Source of the DNA: Euryarchaeota archaeon ADurb.BinA087
GTDB taxonomy: Archaea > Halobacteriota > Methanomicrobia > Methanomicrobiales > Methanospirillaceae
Assembly: GCA_002068435.1 (NCBI GenBank)
Contig: MVZQ01000003.1
Coordinates: forward strand, 1 to 41,290
Length of the DNA stretch: 41,290 nucleotides
Direction: 5' to 3'
Below the pieces are notes generated by a model. The model was not told where the DNA came from and searched no databases. It saw only the letters and a program-made list of their open reading frames with translations. Made by a program: the position numbers and the translations under genes. Below, one piece after another: positions 7,559 to 16,088 of this stretch. Within the stretch, counting starts at the first letter, position 1. Each line of letters opens with the position of its first letter.

Positions 7559-9619
7559 ATGGCACAGAAATATATGCTTTCAGAGGATGAAGGATATCGA
7601 TTCCTTCAGGAATTCGGCATTCCCGTACCTGATCACGCCGTAACACAAAACATCCAGGAAGCACGGGCGGCAGCTGCTTGGATAGGATATCCTGTTGTGC
7701 TCAAGGTTGTCTCCCCGTCTATTGTCCATAAAAGCGATGCCGGAGGAGTGGTCGCCGGAATCAAGACGGAGGAAGGACTTGAGGAGGCATTCAATGGCAT
7801 CTTCAGGAATGTGAGCGCTCAACGGCCGGATGCGTCCATTTCTGGTATCATTGTTGAGAAGGAATTGTCAAAAGGCCTTGAACTTTTTATCGGAGGTAAG
7901 ACCGATCCTGCCTTTGGCCGCGTGCTTTCCTGTGGACTTGGGGGAACGACTATTGAACTGTTCAGGGATTTTTCACTCCGGGTGCTCCCGGCGAGTAGAG
8001 CGCATATCACTGATATGATCCGGCAGCTCCGGAGTTATCCCCTCATCAGGGGATACCGGGGAAAACCCCCTCTTGATGAAGAAGAACTGATCCGCTGTCT
8101 TGAAAATGCCGCGAGGATGTTTGAGAGCGGGCAGATCAGTGAATTCGATATCAATCCGCTGATCCTCTATGAACATGGTGCCTGTGCAGTCGATGCCCGA
8201 ATATACCGGGAAAGCGGCAGGGATTCTTCCATTATGGAGAAGACAATCCTCGATCCAGACCTGTTCCATCCCCGATCGATTGCTGTCATTGGTGCCTCAG
8301 CGGATCCAAAGAAGATCGGGTATGCCGTATTCAGAAATCTCCTTCCGTTTCCCGGGAAGCTCTTCCCAGTGAATCCGAACCTTGGGGAGCTACTCGGGCG
8401 TCCTGCATATCAAAGCGTTTCCGCTATCCCTGACGAAGTTGATGCTGCCGTCATTGCCGTTCCTTCAATCGCTGTACCTGGTGTTATTGAGGAGCTGGCT
8501 GTACATGGTACGAAGCTTGCCATCATCATCTCATCAGGTTTCCGGGAACTGGGGGAGGAAGGAAGACGGATGGAAGAGAAGATCAGGGATACCGCCCGGA
8601 AAGCGGGTATGCGTATCGTGGGACCAAACTGCCTCGGTATCGTGCTCCCTCACCTCAAGATCAATACAACGTTTGACCCGACCACCCCCCGGAAAGGAAA
8701 TATTGGATTTATTTCACAAAGCGGAGCGGTCATTACCACCATTGTTGACTGGAGTGTCCCGGAAGAGATTGGCTTTTCTGTGATATTCAGTGTTGGAAAC
8801 CAGGTCGATCTCGGCTTTATTGATTTCATCAGGTTTGCAGCAGCCGAGCCTGAAACAAGGGCGATCATCCTGTATATTGAGGAGATAAAAGATGGTGTGT
8901 CGTTTCTCCATGAACTGAAGGAAACAACAAAGTCAATCCCGGTGATCACGCTCAAGTCAGGTTCTTCGAAGCATGGGAAAAAAGCCGCCGCTTCCCATAC
9001 CGGCTCTCTTGCCGGAGATTATGAAGTGTATCAGGCAGCGTTGACACAAGCCGGGGCAATACCTGTTTTTTCGTTGCGGGAGGCATTTGATGTAGCGGAA
9101 CTGCTGGTGTCTGAAGGTTATCCGAAAGGGAACCGTGCTGTTGTGATCACGACTGCAGGTGGATTTGGCGTTCTGGCATCCGATTATGCAGAATGGTTTG
9201 GCGTCATGCTCCCTTCGCCATCTCCAGGTCTTCTCCAGGAACTGGACCGGTTTCTCCCCAAATTATGGAACCGGGATAATCCTCTTGATATCATTGGAGA
9301 TGGAGGAGCGGACCGCTTCGCCCGGGTCTTTGATATTCTGATCAGGTTTCAGAATGAATGGGATATCGCCATGATCATCGCCGTCCCTTCCGCAGTGCTC
9401 GATCCTACCCAGCTCGCCCTTGAGATTACACGATTCTCCGCTCATACAGAGAATGTGGTGATTGGATGCATGATAGGGGGTGAATCGATGAAAGGCGGCC
9501 TGGGAGTCCTCCGCAACAATCATATCCCCAATTATGATGACATCGAGAATGCCTTCAAAGCAATCGGGAGGAGCCTCGTTGCAGTGAGAAACAGGGCTAA
9601 TCAGGACGAACAATTGTGA
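7559..9619 (+). CDS. ADP-forming acyl-CoA synthetase, fused beta-alpha chain
   Basis: Interconverts acetyl-CoA (or another acyl-CoA) + ADP + Pi with the free acid + CoA + ATP. The N-terminal beta part (1-225) is an ATP-grasp domain with SIVHKSDAGGVV (H57, the second phospho-histidine position) and EFDINPL (195-201). The C-terminal alpha part begins HPRSIAVIGASADPKKIG (237-254, CoA-binding Rossmann domain), followed by VGPNCLGI (354-361) and the phospho-histidine motif ASHTGSLAG (H480). The chain is complete at 686 residues. Domain order is beta then alpha. Substrate cannot be told from sequence; acetate, or aryl acids from amino-acid breakdown, are the usual ones. A single-gene unit on the plus strand with ribosome site GGTGG before the ATG. 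Confidence 0.9.
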   Translation: MAQKYMLSEDEGYRFLQEFGIPVPDHAVTQNIQEARAAAAWIGYPVVLKVVSPSIVHKSDAGGVVAGIKTEEGLEEAFNGIFRNVSAQRPDASISGIIVEKELSKGLELFIGGKTDPAFGRVLSCGLGGTTIELFRDFSLRVLPASRAHITDMIRQLRSYPLIRGYRGKPPLDEEELIRCLENAARMFESGQISEFDINPLILYEHGACAVDARIYRESGRDSSIMEKTILDPDLFHPRSIAVIGASADPKKIGYAVFRNLLPFPGKLFPVNPNLGELLGRPAYQSVSAIPDEVDAAVIAVPSIAVPGVIEELAVHGTKLAIIISSGFRELGEEGRRMEEKIRDTARKAGMRIVGPNCLGIVLPHLKINTTFDPTTPRKGNIGFISQSGAVITTIVDWSVPEEIGFSVIFSVGNQVDLGFIDFIRFAAAEPETRAIILYIEEIKDGVSFLHELKETTKSIPVITLKSGSSKHGKKAAASHTGSLAGDYEVYQAALTQAGAIPVFSLREAFDVAELLVSEGYPKGNRAVVITTAGGFGVLASDYAEWFGVMLPSPSPGLLQELDRFLPKLWNRDNPLDIIGDGGADRFARVFDILIRFQNEWDIAMIIAVPSAVLDPTQLALEITRFSAHTENVVIGCMIGGESMKGGLGVLRNNHIPNYDDIENAFKAIGRSLVAVRNRANQDEQL

Positions 9620-9969
9620 TACTCTCGTGCCACTCCCATCATTTGCAGATCGACCTCACTGATGGTAACGGAATGGAGACGGGGTGCATATTCGGTGGTT
9701 ACCCCTATTATTTGAAAATTGCTTCCCCTCTCCTGTTTTATGTCTCAATCAGTCATTTATTATTGTTTTCAGGAGCCGCGCGTCCTTGCGGGTGAATTTT
9801 GTGTGAAAATACATTACGTACCGGTGAGGACTGAAGCAGGTTCCTTCCCCGGGACTCGAGAGCCCTTCGGGGGGGGAGAATGAAAAAGGGCCTTTTCTGG
9901 CAGTGTAACCTCTCTTTTCTGAATATGACTGACGCTTACCAACCTTTTCCTGCAAGCACAGCGGGGGCA
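9620..9969. other. 350-base convergent gap with a possible structured RNA
   Basis: No convincing coding frame. A TATA-like ATTTATTATTG lies near 9755-9765, followed by a GC-rich segment (about 9776-9880) that includes CCC-TTCG-GGG, a UUCG tetraloop hairpin near 9862-9871. A small GAAAA/TTTTC hairpin follows near 9884-9898. On the plus strand this could be a short stable RNA or the tail of the upstream transcript; on the minus strand it is the 3' region of the kinase gene. No known RNA family was recognised. Confidence 0.3.
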
Positions 9970-12516
9970 CTACTCAAAAATCTCGTACCGTTCGATATCG
10001 ATCTGGGTAACCAGAATCTGTTCGATATCATCCATCAGTCCTTTGATGGACTGGTATCGATCGGCCGGATCTTTTTCGAGGCATTTTGCGACGATACCAT
10101 CAAATAACCTCGCAGCCGGATTGAGATCCGAGGGAGGGGGAGGTGTGTCATTGAGGATTCGAACGCTCACCCGTGAGATGTCATCCCCTTCGAAGGGTAA
10201 TTCCGCAGTGAGCAGCTCGTAAAAAACCACGCCCAACTGGTAAATATCTGTTCTCTGGTCAGTATCGCCAAACTTGCCCGGGGTTATCTGTTCGGGCGCT
10301 GCATACGAAAGCGAGAATCCGGTGATGGTAGGCAGCATGCCCGTCCCCATCACCTTGCTCATGCCCCAATCGGTGATCCGGGGGATACCAGCTTCGGTCA
10401 TGAGAATATTCTGGGGCTTGATATCCCGGTGGATAATCCCCTGGGAGTGAGCGTATGAAAGGCCATTTGCAATATCGCGGATTATCCTCGCGGCATCACC
10501 TGGCGCGAGAGGCTTCTGGAGGTCTGCAAGGGAAGAACCGAGATACTCCATCTCGACATAAGGGACGGGGAGAATATTGACTTCGTGAATTTTAACAATG
10601 TTTTCATGGGAGAGATCTTCCCATGCCTTGATCTCTTTCATGAAACTCTTTCCTGAAGTCTCATTGAACTGGACGGGTATTTTAAGGGCAACCTCGTCCC
10701 CGGTCTGATTATTTATTGCCTTAAAGACGCGTGCAACTCCCCCCATCCCGATAAGCTGGGGATCACTGTATTTTTCAAGAAGTTCTTTGGGAAAGGACGT
10801 TGGAATTGTCGGAGACCGTGGAGCAATGATTGTTTCTGTTGGTAATACGGGATTTTCAGCAACAGGCATGGCACGAAGGTCCCTGGATTCCCGGCGTGAC
10901 ACCACAGCTCCTGCCAGTGCACAGGAAAATATGATAAGTAACGGCAGCCGGTACTCCACTTTCGTGGCGATCAGGGCAAGTGCTGCAATAAATACCCCCA
11001 TAAGTGAGAGGAGGAGATGGCCAGAGATCGTGTATTTCAATGACCTTGACAGGAGGGTTCCGACAGTAAGAACAAGCCCAGATATCACCAGATATGCTGA
11101 AACAGGAAGCAGAATCGAGATGAAAGGAGGAATAGTGTTACTCAGTAAGCCGGAATGATAAGTATAGAAGCCTGCTCCGATAATTCCCGCAACAATCCCC
11201 AAGTAGAATAATCCTGTAGTCATTTTCCTCTGTGTTCGGAACTGAACGGGTGGCCTGGGTTGGATGACGGTATCAGTTATCAGGGGAACAAGACAAAGCC
11301 CCCCGCTAAGAAGAATGACGATAAAAGGGTTCAGCTTCCCGGGAATCGTGGGGAAGTAAGAGAGTGCGGTGTTGTTTCCTCTGCCGGTCCCATTTATTTC
11401 AATGGTGACAGGATCCGTTGTCTGATCGGAGTTTGGCATGAGGATATTCGTTTCATTCAGAGAGGGAACAGTCGTTACTTCTCCTGAGGTTCCTGGCGTG
11501 TTTGTAGTAAGTGTGGTCATGGGAGAGGGAGAAGCTGACGGGGTAGTGGTTGCAACAGAAGTAGAAGAAGTGCCGGGAACGGTAGTCGGTATGGTGGTAG
11601 GCACGGTCGTTGTTGTCTTTGTGGGGGAGGCACTTGTTGTCGTTTGAATTGTAGTCGTGGTCGTCGGAACGGTCGTGGTCGGTATCGTCGTGGTTGGAAC
11701 GGTCGTGGTTGGTACGGTCGTGGTCGGTATCGTCGTGGTTGGAACAGTGGTAGTCGGTATCGTCGTGGTTGGAACAGTAGTGGTCGGTATCGTCGTGGTT
11801 GGAACAGTGGTAGTCGGTATCGTCGTGGTTGGAACAGTGGTGGTCGGTATCGTCGTGGTTGGAACAGTGGTAGTCGGTATCGTCGTGGTTGGAATAGTAG
11901 TGGTCGGTATCGTCGTGGTTGGTACGGTCGTGGTCGGTATTGTCGTGGTTGGAACAGTGGTAGTCGGTATCGTGGTAGGAGGCGGGGTTATCGGAGTCAG
12001 AGCAACCATTGGTATAGCAGAAACCTCCCCCTTGTTCACCATAATCTGAGTACTCCATGGAGTATACCCTTTTAATATGAGCTCGACCGTCCTCGTGCCG
12101 ACCGGTATATTGTCTATGATAAGAGCATCCCGCGCCTTGGTCCTTCCCACATACTGGCTGTCGATATAGACACTCGCACCTGCCGGATCTGAACTGATCG
12201 AGAGAGCCCCAGTAAGGGGGGAGAATCGTGCACTGATGACGTGATTAGAATTCACATTGTAAAATGTATACACAGACCTTGCACCGATAGAGACTCCGTT
12301 GACAACCACATCTGCTATTTCGTAACTGGTATCCGGGATGATGGTAAAAATCTGGGTGCCGCCTGCCGCGACAAGAACTTCATCAGCCGGAACAATCGAG
12401 CCACCGCTTCCGGCATTTGCAATGATCACGTAATAATCGGCAGCCGAAGCTGTTCCAATGAACAATCCGGTAAGAATAATAACAAGAACAAGAAGCAATG
12501 CCGGCGTAGACTTCAT
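9970..12516 (-). CDS. Membrane Ser/Thr protein kinase with PEGA domain and Thr/Pro stalk
   Basis: 848 residues. Signal peptide at 1-25; a beta-rich repeat module at 27-99; a PEGA domain at 103-173 (GALSISSDPAGASVYIDSQY); a (PTTTI/V)n stalk at about 180-290 with further Thr/Ser/Pro-rich sequence to 345; N-glycosylation-type NET, NGT and NNT sites; hydrophobic segments near 396-414, 433-451, 465-488, 498-517 and 523-540; then a Hanks-type kinase domain at 584-840. Kinase residues are intact: glycine loop LIGMGGVARV, K612, E628, HRDIKPQN (D698, N703), DWG instead of DFG (D716), APEQ. Predicted topology is sensor and stalk outside, kinase in the cytoplasm. It lies 20 bases downstream of a winged-helix/FHA gene on the same strand, which suggests a shared pathway. 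Ligand unknown. Confidence 0.85.
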   Translation of the reverse strand: MKSTPALLLVLVIILTGLFIGTASAADYYVIIANAGSGGSIVPADEVLVAAGGTQIFTIIPDTSYEIADVVVNGVSIGARSVYTFYNVNSNHVISARFSPLTGALSISSDPAGASVYIDSQYVGRTKARDALIIDNIPVGTRTVELILKGYTPWSTQIMVNKGEVSAIPMVALTPITPPPTTIPTTTVPTTTIPTTTVPTTTIPTTTIPTTTIPTTTVPTTTIPTTTVPTTTIPTTTVPTTTIPTTTVPTTTIPTTTVPTTTIPTTTVPTTTVPTTTIPTTTVPTTTTTIQTTTSASPTKTTTTVPTTIPTTVPGTSSTSVATTTPSASPSPMTTLTTNTPGTSGEVTTVPSLNETNILMPNSDQTTDPVTIEINGTGRGNNTALSYFPTIPGKLNPFIVILLSGGLCLVPLITDTVIQPRPPVQFRTQRKMTTGLFYLGIVAGIIGAGFYTYHSGLLSNTIPPFISILLPVSAYLVISGLVLTVGTLLSRSLKYTISGHLLLSLMGVFIAALALIATKVEYRLPLLIIFSCALAGAVVSRRESRDLRAMPVAENPVLPTETIIAPRSPTIPTSFPKELLEKYSDPQLIGMGGVARVFKAINNQTGDEVALKIPVQFNETSGKSFMKEIKAWEDLSHENIVKIHEVNILPVPYVEMEYLGSSLADLQKPLAPGDAARIIRDIANGLSYAHSQGIIHRDIKPQNILMTEAGIPRITDWGMSKVMGTGMLPTITGFSLSYAAPEQITPGKFGDTDQRTDIYQLGVVFYELLTAELPFEGDDISRVSVRILNDTPPPPSDLNPAARLFDGIVAKCLEKDPADRYQSIKGLMDDIEQILVTQIDIERYEIFE
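11656..11980. repeat. 30-base minisatellite encoding the kinase stalk
   Basis: About eleven imperfect copies of a 30-base unit (plus-strand reading GTCGTGGTTGGAACAGTGG then TAGTCGGTATC) encoding two pentapeptides PTTTI and PTTTV per unit. Divergence between copies is mostly at third positions and in the GGAACAGTGG/GGTACGGTCG block. Unit length is a multiple of three, so gain or loss of units would lengthen or shorten the stalk without breaking the frame. Confidence 0.9.
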
Positions 12517-12536
12517 AGCGGATTCTTTGAGAGATG

Positions 12537-13316
12537 TTAATCGCTGTCTGGCAGTATGATCAGGAGCCGGGCACCTTTTGCACCCTTTGCAAGCTCAACG
12601 AGATCGCCATCATGAAGGATTGCTGGTTGCTTTTTTTGCAACTCGGTACTGTTCAGAAACGATCCTCCTGCGCTTCCCCGGTCTTCAAAGATAAAATTCG
12701 TACCCTCCATTTTAATGATAGCATGTGGCTTTGAAATTCGACTCACCGAAGAATATTCGGATGAAAGTACGACATCACCCTCAACCGGCTGATACGAAGG
12801 ATCAACCCTTCCTACCCGGGATTCACGATCCTCGAGAATATAAAGTTTCCCATCGTCAGGTCCTCCGAGTAGGATAGCCATCGGTTTATGCCCGGCAATC
12901 TCATCCTCTACCGCGTCCCTTACTTCCTCCAGTTTTTTCTTCAGCCCGGCATCATCAATATTTATCCGGAGATTGGAGAAGATACCCAGGTTCCGGACAA
13001 TAGCTTCCATTGCCCCTGGAACAAGTGAATATTTCCATACAGGATGAACCCCCTTGGAAGTCTGCTGTCCGAGTCCCACCTCCTTCCGGATAAGCCCCAT
13101 GCTGATCAGCTTATCCAGATGTTTCTTTGTATTCTCATAGCTTGTATTGATCTCAGATGCAATCATCCGCACATCTTTTGGCCGGCGTTCGAGGATTTTC
13201 AATATCTTCAGGCGTTGACTATTTGAAAGAACTTCAAGATATTCAGACAGTTCGTTATAATAATCTGGCGCCTGCTCAAGCACAATAGTCTTAAACTCTT
13301 CGTGCTGGTCGACCAT
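12537..13316 (-). CDS. Winged-helix DNA-binding protein with C-terminal FHA domain
   Basis: 259 residues from ATG at 13316 (a TTG one codon earlier is in frame but less likely; GAGGCAGG precedes the ATG). Residues about 22-100 form an ArsR-like winged helix (LSNSQRLKILKILE, then a recognition-helix-like TSYENTKKHLDKLISMGLI). Residues 147-255 form a forkhead-associated domain with the phosphothreonine-binding pattern RVGR, SRISKPH and FLN (R168, S193-R194, H199, N223 in the TTG-start numbering). FHA domains bind phosphothreonine peptides, and the next gene downstream is a Ser/Thr kinase, so this is probably a transcription factor controlled by that kinase or docking to it. No phosphorylation site can be assigned. 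It is the first gene of the two-gene unit. Confidence 0.85.
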   Translation of the reverse strand: MVDQHEEFKTIVLEQAPDYYNELSEYLEVLSNSQRLKILKILERRPKDVRMIASEINTSYENTKKHLDKLISMGLIRKEVGLGQQTSKGVHPVWKYSLVPGAMEAIVRNLGIFSNLRINIDDAGLKKKLEEVRDAVEDEIAGHKPMAILLGGPDDGKLYILEDRESRVGRVDPSYQPVEGDVVLSSEYSSVSRISKPHAIIKMEGTNFIFEDRGSAGGSFLNSTELQKKQPAILHDGDLVELAKGAKGARLLIILPDSD

Positions 13317-13383
13317 CAAGCCTGCCTCTTCTATAGTAAGTCGTCCTGCTCAATCAAAAACATTCTCCGCATAGTTTATTCAA

Positions 13384-13392
13384 TCATATAAC
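13384..13392 (-). promoter_or_regulatory. Candidate TATA box for the FHA-kinase operon
   Basis: On the minus strand the sequence GGTTATATGATTG places a TATA-like element about 70 bases before the ATG at 13316, predicting a start near 13360 and a leader of about 45 bases. It sits in the 190-base divergent gap shared with endonuclease V. Pattern only. Confidence 0.35.
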
Positions 13393-13455
13393 CTGCTGGT
13401 TCATCCAATCGATTTTGTGAGAGCATCAGAATACCAGTATTTTTTTCCCCAGCCT

Positions 13456-13468
13456 CAAAATATCTTTA
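13456..13468 (+). promoter_or_regulatory. Candidate TATA box for endonuclease V
   Basis: CAAAATATCTTTA lies about 45 bases before the ATG at 13507, predicting transcription start near 13488. AGGA at 13498-13501 is the probable ribosome site. Pattern only. Confidence 0.35.
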
Positions 13469-13506
13469 GAACAAACCAGGAAAAGAACAGGTAAATCAGG
13501 ATTGAC

Positions 13507-14184
13507 ATGAAATCATACCTGAAAGATATCCCTGACATTGAGGAGTCAGCCCGGTCTGTACAGAAGCTGATGAAAGAACGTTATGATTGTGGAGGTTCTT
13601 CTCAAAATCCTCATCCGATCCGTACAATAGCAGGCGCGGATGCTGCGTATGGGGAAGGATATGGAATCGGAGTTGTTGTGCTATACGCCTATCCTTCCCT
13701 CACAATCATTGGACATGGATATGCGAAACGGGCTGTACAGTTTCCTTATATCCCGGGATTGTTTGCATTCAGGGAACTCCCTCTGATAATAGCAGCGTAC
13801 GAGAAAATTGGATTAGTCCCGGATCTCCTTATGGTAGACGGCCATGGATACGCCCATCCGCAACGGTATGGGTATGCCTGTCACGCAGGGGCGATTCTCG
13901 GGATACCCACCATCGGGATTGCAAAACGCCCCATGCACTGTGACAAGGTGAAGCATCCGGGAAATGAGCGAGCTATGCCCCAAGAAATTCTCATGGGAGG
14001 AGAGGTGACAGGGATGGCGTTGAGGACACGGAAGGGGTCACCTTCGGTATATGTTTCAGCGGGATATCAGACTACTCTTCATTTCGCCTGTCGGATGGTG
14101 CTCGAGACAACGCGAATACATCGCCTTCCGGAGCCGGTATGGGCTGCCGATCTCCTTTCAAGAAAGTATCTGAATCTCCTCTGA
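13507..14184 (+). CDS. nfi: Endonuclease V
   Basis: Cleaves DNA (and, in some lineages, RNA) near deaminated adenine (hypoxanthine) as the first step of alternative excision repair. The 225-residue protein shows the metal-binding residues D45 (AGADAAY), E90 (FAFRE) and D111 (MVDGHGYAHP), the wedge tyrosine in PYIPG (Y81), and the conserved HPQRYGYACHAG and GIAKRP segments. Length and motifs are complete. It is a single gene divergent from the FHA-kinase unit and convergent with echF. Repair is common after spontaneous deamination, so constitutive expression is expected; nothing in the sequence suggests special control. Confidence 0.92.
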   Translation: MKSYLKDIPDIEESARSVQKLMKERYDCGGSSQNPHPIRTIAGADAAYGEGYGIGVVVLYAYPSLTIIGHGYAKRAVQFPYIPGLFAFRELPLIIAAYEKIGLVPDLLMVDGHGYAHPQRYGYACHAGAILGIPTIGIAKRPMHCDKVKHPGNERAMPQEILMGGEVTGMALRTRKGSPSVYVSAGYQTTLHFACRMVLETTRIHRLPEPVWAADLLSRKYLNLL

Positions 14185-14215
14185 CAGATGAAGGATATAT
14201 ACCGCTACCTGAGTA

Positions 14216-14242
14216 TCATAAAAAAAATCGCTCAACCACTTC
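14216..14242 (-). terminator. Poly-T terminator of the ech operon
   Basis: Directly after the echF stop the minus strand reads GCGATTTTTTTTATG (T8 at 14227-14220). Archaeal transcription commonly ends at such T runs without a hairpin. Confidence 0.55.
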
Positions 14243-14638
14243 TCACGCTTCGGCAGGCTCTCCAGGTTCACTCTTCTTTGGGCGTTCCGGCTTGACATAC
14301 GTGATGGTGAACGTTTCCAATCCGCTATGGGTGAGGACGGCAGATGAATAATGCCCCTCCATGGTGAGGCAATGAACAGGGCAGACTTCAATACAGGAGT
14401 TGCAGACCACGCAACGGAGCCGATCAATCGTCCATGTCTTTGCTTCCTTATCAACGCAGAGTGCCTCCGCGGGACATTTCTTCATGCACATCCCGCAGGA
14501 GATACACCGGGAGACATCGATCACCACATGCCCCCGTGAGAGGATCGTCATTTTACCCGGCCGCGCAGGATACATCAGCGTTGCCGGCTTGCTCATCACG
14601 GTCTTTATCGCTGTTTTTGCCATCTCAAAATATCCCAT
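14243..14638 (-). CDS. echF: Ech hydrogenase subunit F, 2x[4Fe-4S] ferredoxin-like
   Basis: Electron-transfer subunit that links soluble ferredoxin to the [NiFe] catalytic pair of the energy-converting hydrogenase on the cytoplasmic face of the membrane. Two CxxCxxCxxxCP motifs lie at C45/C48/C51/C55 and C76/C79/C82/C86; a charged tail rich in Pro, Glu and Lys follows. The start was set at ATG 14638 (MGYFEMAK), because GGTGAG lies at the right distance before it; an ATG at 14659 would overlap echE by 16 bases and has no such site. 131 residues. Last gene of echABCDEF, five bases after the echE stop. Confidence 0.88.
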   Translation of the reverse strand: MGYFEMAKTAIKTVMSKPATLMYPARPGKMTILSRGHVVIDVSRCISCGMCMKKCPAEALCVDKEAKTWTIDRLRCVVCNSCIEVCPVHCLTMEGHYSSAVLTHSGLETFTITYVKPERPKKSEPGEPAEA

Positions 14639-14643
14639 CGTAC

Positions 14644-15723
14644 TCACCGCTCCATGCATCCGATACAGGGATCGATGCTGAGCACAATCACAGGAACATC
14701 AGCCAGTTCGCACCCCTGAAGCATTTTCACAAGAGGAGGTACATTGGTGAGGGTGGGGGTCCGTATCCGCGAGCGAACAAGATGTTTTGTGCCATTTCCT
14801 TTCAGATAATGAACCAGTTCGCCCCGCGGCTGTTCGGACCGAGAGAAGTACTCCCCGTCAGGGGTCCCTTTCACTTTCACCTCAATCTCCCCTTCTGGTA
14901 TCTTTTCCACAGCCTGCCGGATCAGATCGATAGAACTGAAGAGTTCACGGATCCTGACAGCGCAACGGGCATAACAATCCCCTGCTGACTCGGTTGCTGG
15001 TTCAAACCGAAGTTCCCGGTAAGCCGCATACCCTGTTTTCCTGAGATCGATCGCTACACCGCTTCCCCTCGCGGCAGGGCCTGCTGCACCAAGATCGTAT
15101 GCATCAGTCCGTGACAGAGTGCCAACACCGACCAACCGTGATTTGAGTGAATCATCATGCAGGAATACCTCCGACAGATCAACAAGTTCGGTCTCGAACC
15201 CCTTAAGGTCCGCGGCCATTGCTGAAAGCTTCTCGTTGCTTATGTCCCTGCGGACTCCGCCAACCTTACAACTGCCCTGAATCACCCTTCCTCCTGTGGT
15301 CTCTTCCAAAACATCCAGAACAAATTCCCTGAGGCGCCAGGAATTCATAAAGAGGTTTTCAAAACCCATCGCATCAGCGAAGAGTCCGAGCCAGAGAAGA
15401 TGTGAATGGAGCCTTGAGTATTCAGACCAGATAGTCCGAAGATAATGAGCCCTGGCCGGGACTTCAAGGTCCATGATCTGTTCAACTCCCTGGCAATAGG
15501 TCATGCCATGGATGAAACTGCATATTCCGCAGGTGCGCTCTGCAATGTATACGTACTCGGTAAATTCTCTTTTTGCGACAAGGGTCTCGAGGCCCCGGTG
15601 GATGTATCCGATAGAGGGTACGACATCCACGACTGTTTCGTCTTCAAGCACGAGATCCAGGTGTATTGGTTCCGGCAAAACAGGATGCTGGGGCCCGAAT
15701 GGGACCACTATTTTCTTTGACAT
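14644..15723 (-). CDS. echE: Ech hydrogenase large subunit (NiFe active site)
   Basis: Carries the [NiFe] site that reduces protons or oxidises H2; homologous to NuoD. The N-terminal metal ligands are in RTCGICSFIHG (C65, C68) and the C-terminal ligands in DPCIGC (C353, C356). The protein ends three residues after the last cysteine (MER), so it has no C-terminal peptide of the kind removed by hydrogenase-maturation proteases; this agrees with a maturation route without cleavage. 359 residues, family length. Overlaps the echD stop by 16 bases. Confidence 0.93.
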   Translation of the reverse strand: MSKKIVVPFGPQHPVLPEPIHLDLVLEDETVVDVVPSIGYIHRGLETLVAKREFTEYVYIAERTCGICSFIHGMTYCQGVEQIMDLEVPARAHYLRTIWSEYSRLHSHLLWLGLFADAMGFENLFMNSWRLREFVLDVLEETTGGRVIQGSCKVGGVRRDISNEKLSAMAADLKGFETELVDLSEVFLHDDSLKSRLVGVGTLSRTDAYDLGAAGPAARGSGVAIDLRKTGYAAYRELRFEPATESAGDCYARCAVRIRELFSSIDLIRQAVEKIPEGEIEVKVKGTPDGEYFSRSEQPRGELVHYLKGNGTKHLVRSRIRTPTLTNVPPLVKMLQGCELADVPVIVLSIDPCIGCMER

Positions 15724-16088
15724 GGACCCTCCCCCTGAAACGTTGGATTGCGGAACGGATAGCGGACTTTCGTCCTGATAAAATTCCCGTTGAAATCAAT
15801 GTTCATCCCTTTTACTGCAATTCCAAAGAGGTCATGCATCTCATTCTCATACACAAACGCTCCCCAGTACATCCCGCTGATGCTCGGTACTTCGGTGTCG
15901 ACAGATATGATGAGTCGGAGATTTTCAAACAGGTAATCCTTCTCAAAACTATAATTGATCTCAAACTCATCCCCTACTTTGGTCGCATTCATCTGGACCA
16001 GCCGGTAACCCCCCTTGCGGAATTGTTCTACCTTGCCGATCAGGTGTGCAACGGCAATGACCGTAGTGGGCTGCTCTTCGATTTTCAT
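15708..16088 (-). CDS. echD: Ech hydrogenase subunit D (NuoC-like)
   Basis: 126-residue homologue of the NuoC/30-kDa subunit of complex I, which docks the large subunit to the complex. Conserved features are the beta-strand-rich N-terminus and the acidic segment MYWGAFVYENEMHDLFGIAVKGM at about 78-100 (E..MHDLFG is the hallmark). No cofactor motif. The start overlaps the echC stop (ATGA) and the end overlaps echE. Confidence 0.85.
   Translation of the reverse strand: MKIEEQPTTVIAVAHLIGKVEQFRKGGYRLVQMNATKVGDEFEINYSFEKDYLFENLRLIISVDTEVPSISGMYWGAFVYENEMHDLFGIAVKGMNIDFNGNFIRTKVRYPFRNPTFQGEGPCQRK

Noticed and set aside
7446-7664. 72-residue minus-strand frame across the divergent gap at 7.5 kb
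   Set aside because: Overlaps the start of the synthetase and the methyltransferase and resembles no protein; shadow frame.
9749-9970. 73-residue minus-strand frame after the kinase gene
   Set aside because: Low-complexity Ser/Pro/Arg composition over the GC-rich hairpin region and no ribosome site.
11656-11980. CRISPR array (about 30-base repeats)
   Set aside because: Units are directly contiguous with no unique spacers and encode a Thr/Pro repeat in frame.
11453-12075. Long open frames on both strands (for example 130-143 residues on plus and 201 on minus) across the repeat region
   Set aside because: They are periodic translations of the 30-base minisatellite in the wrong frame; composition (VVVGTVVVG, YRRGWNSG, NHDDTDHHCS) has no protein-like character and the kinase frame explains the DNA.
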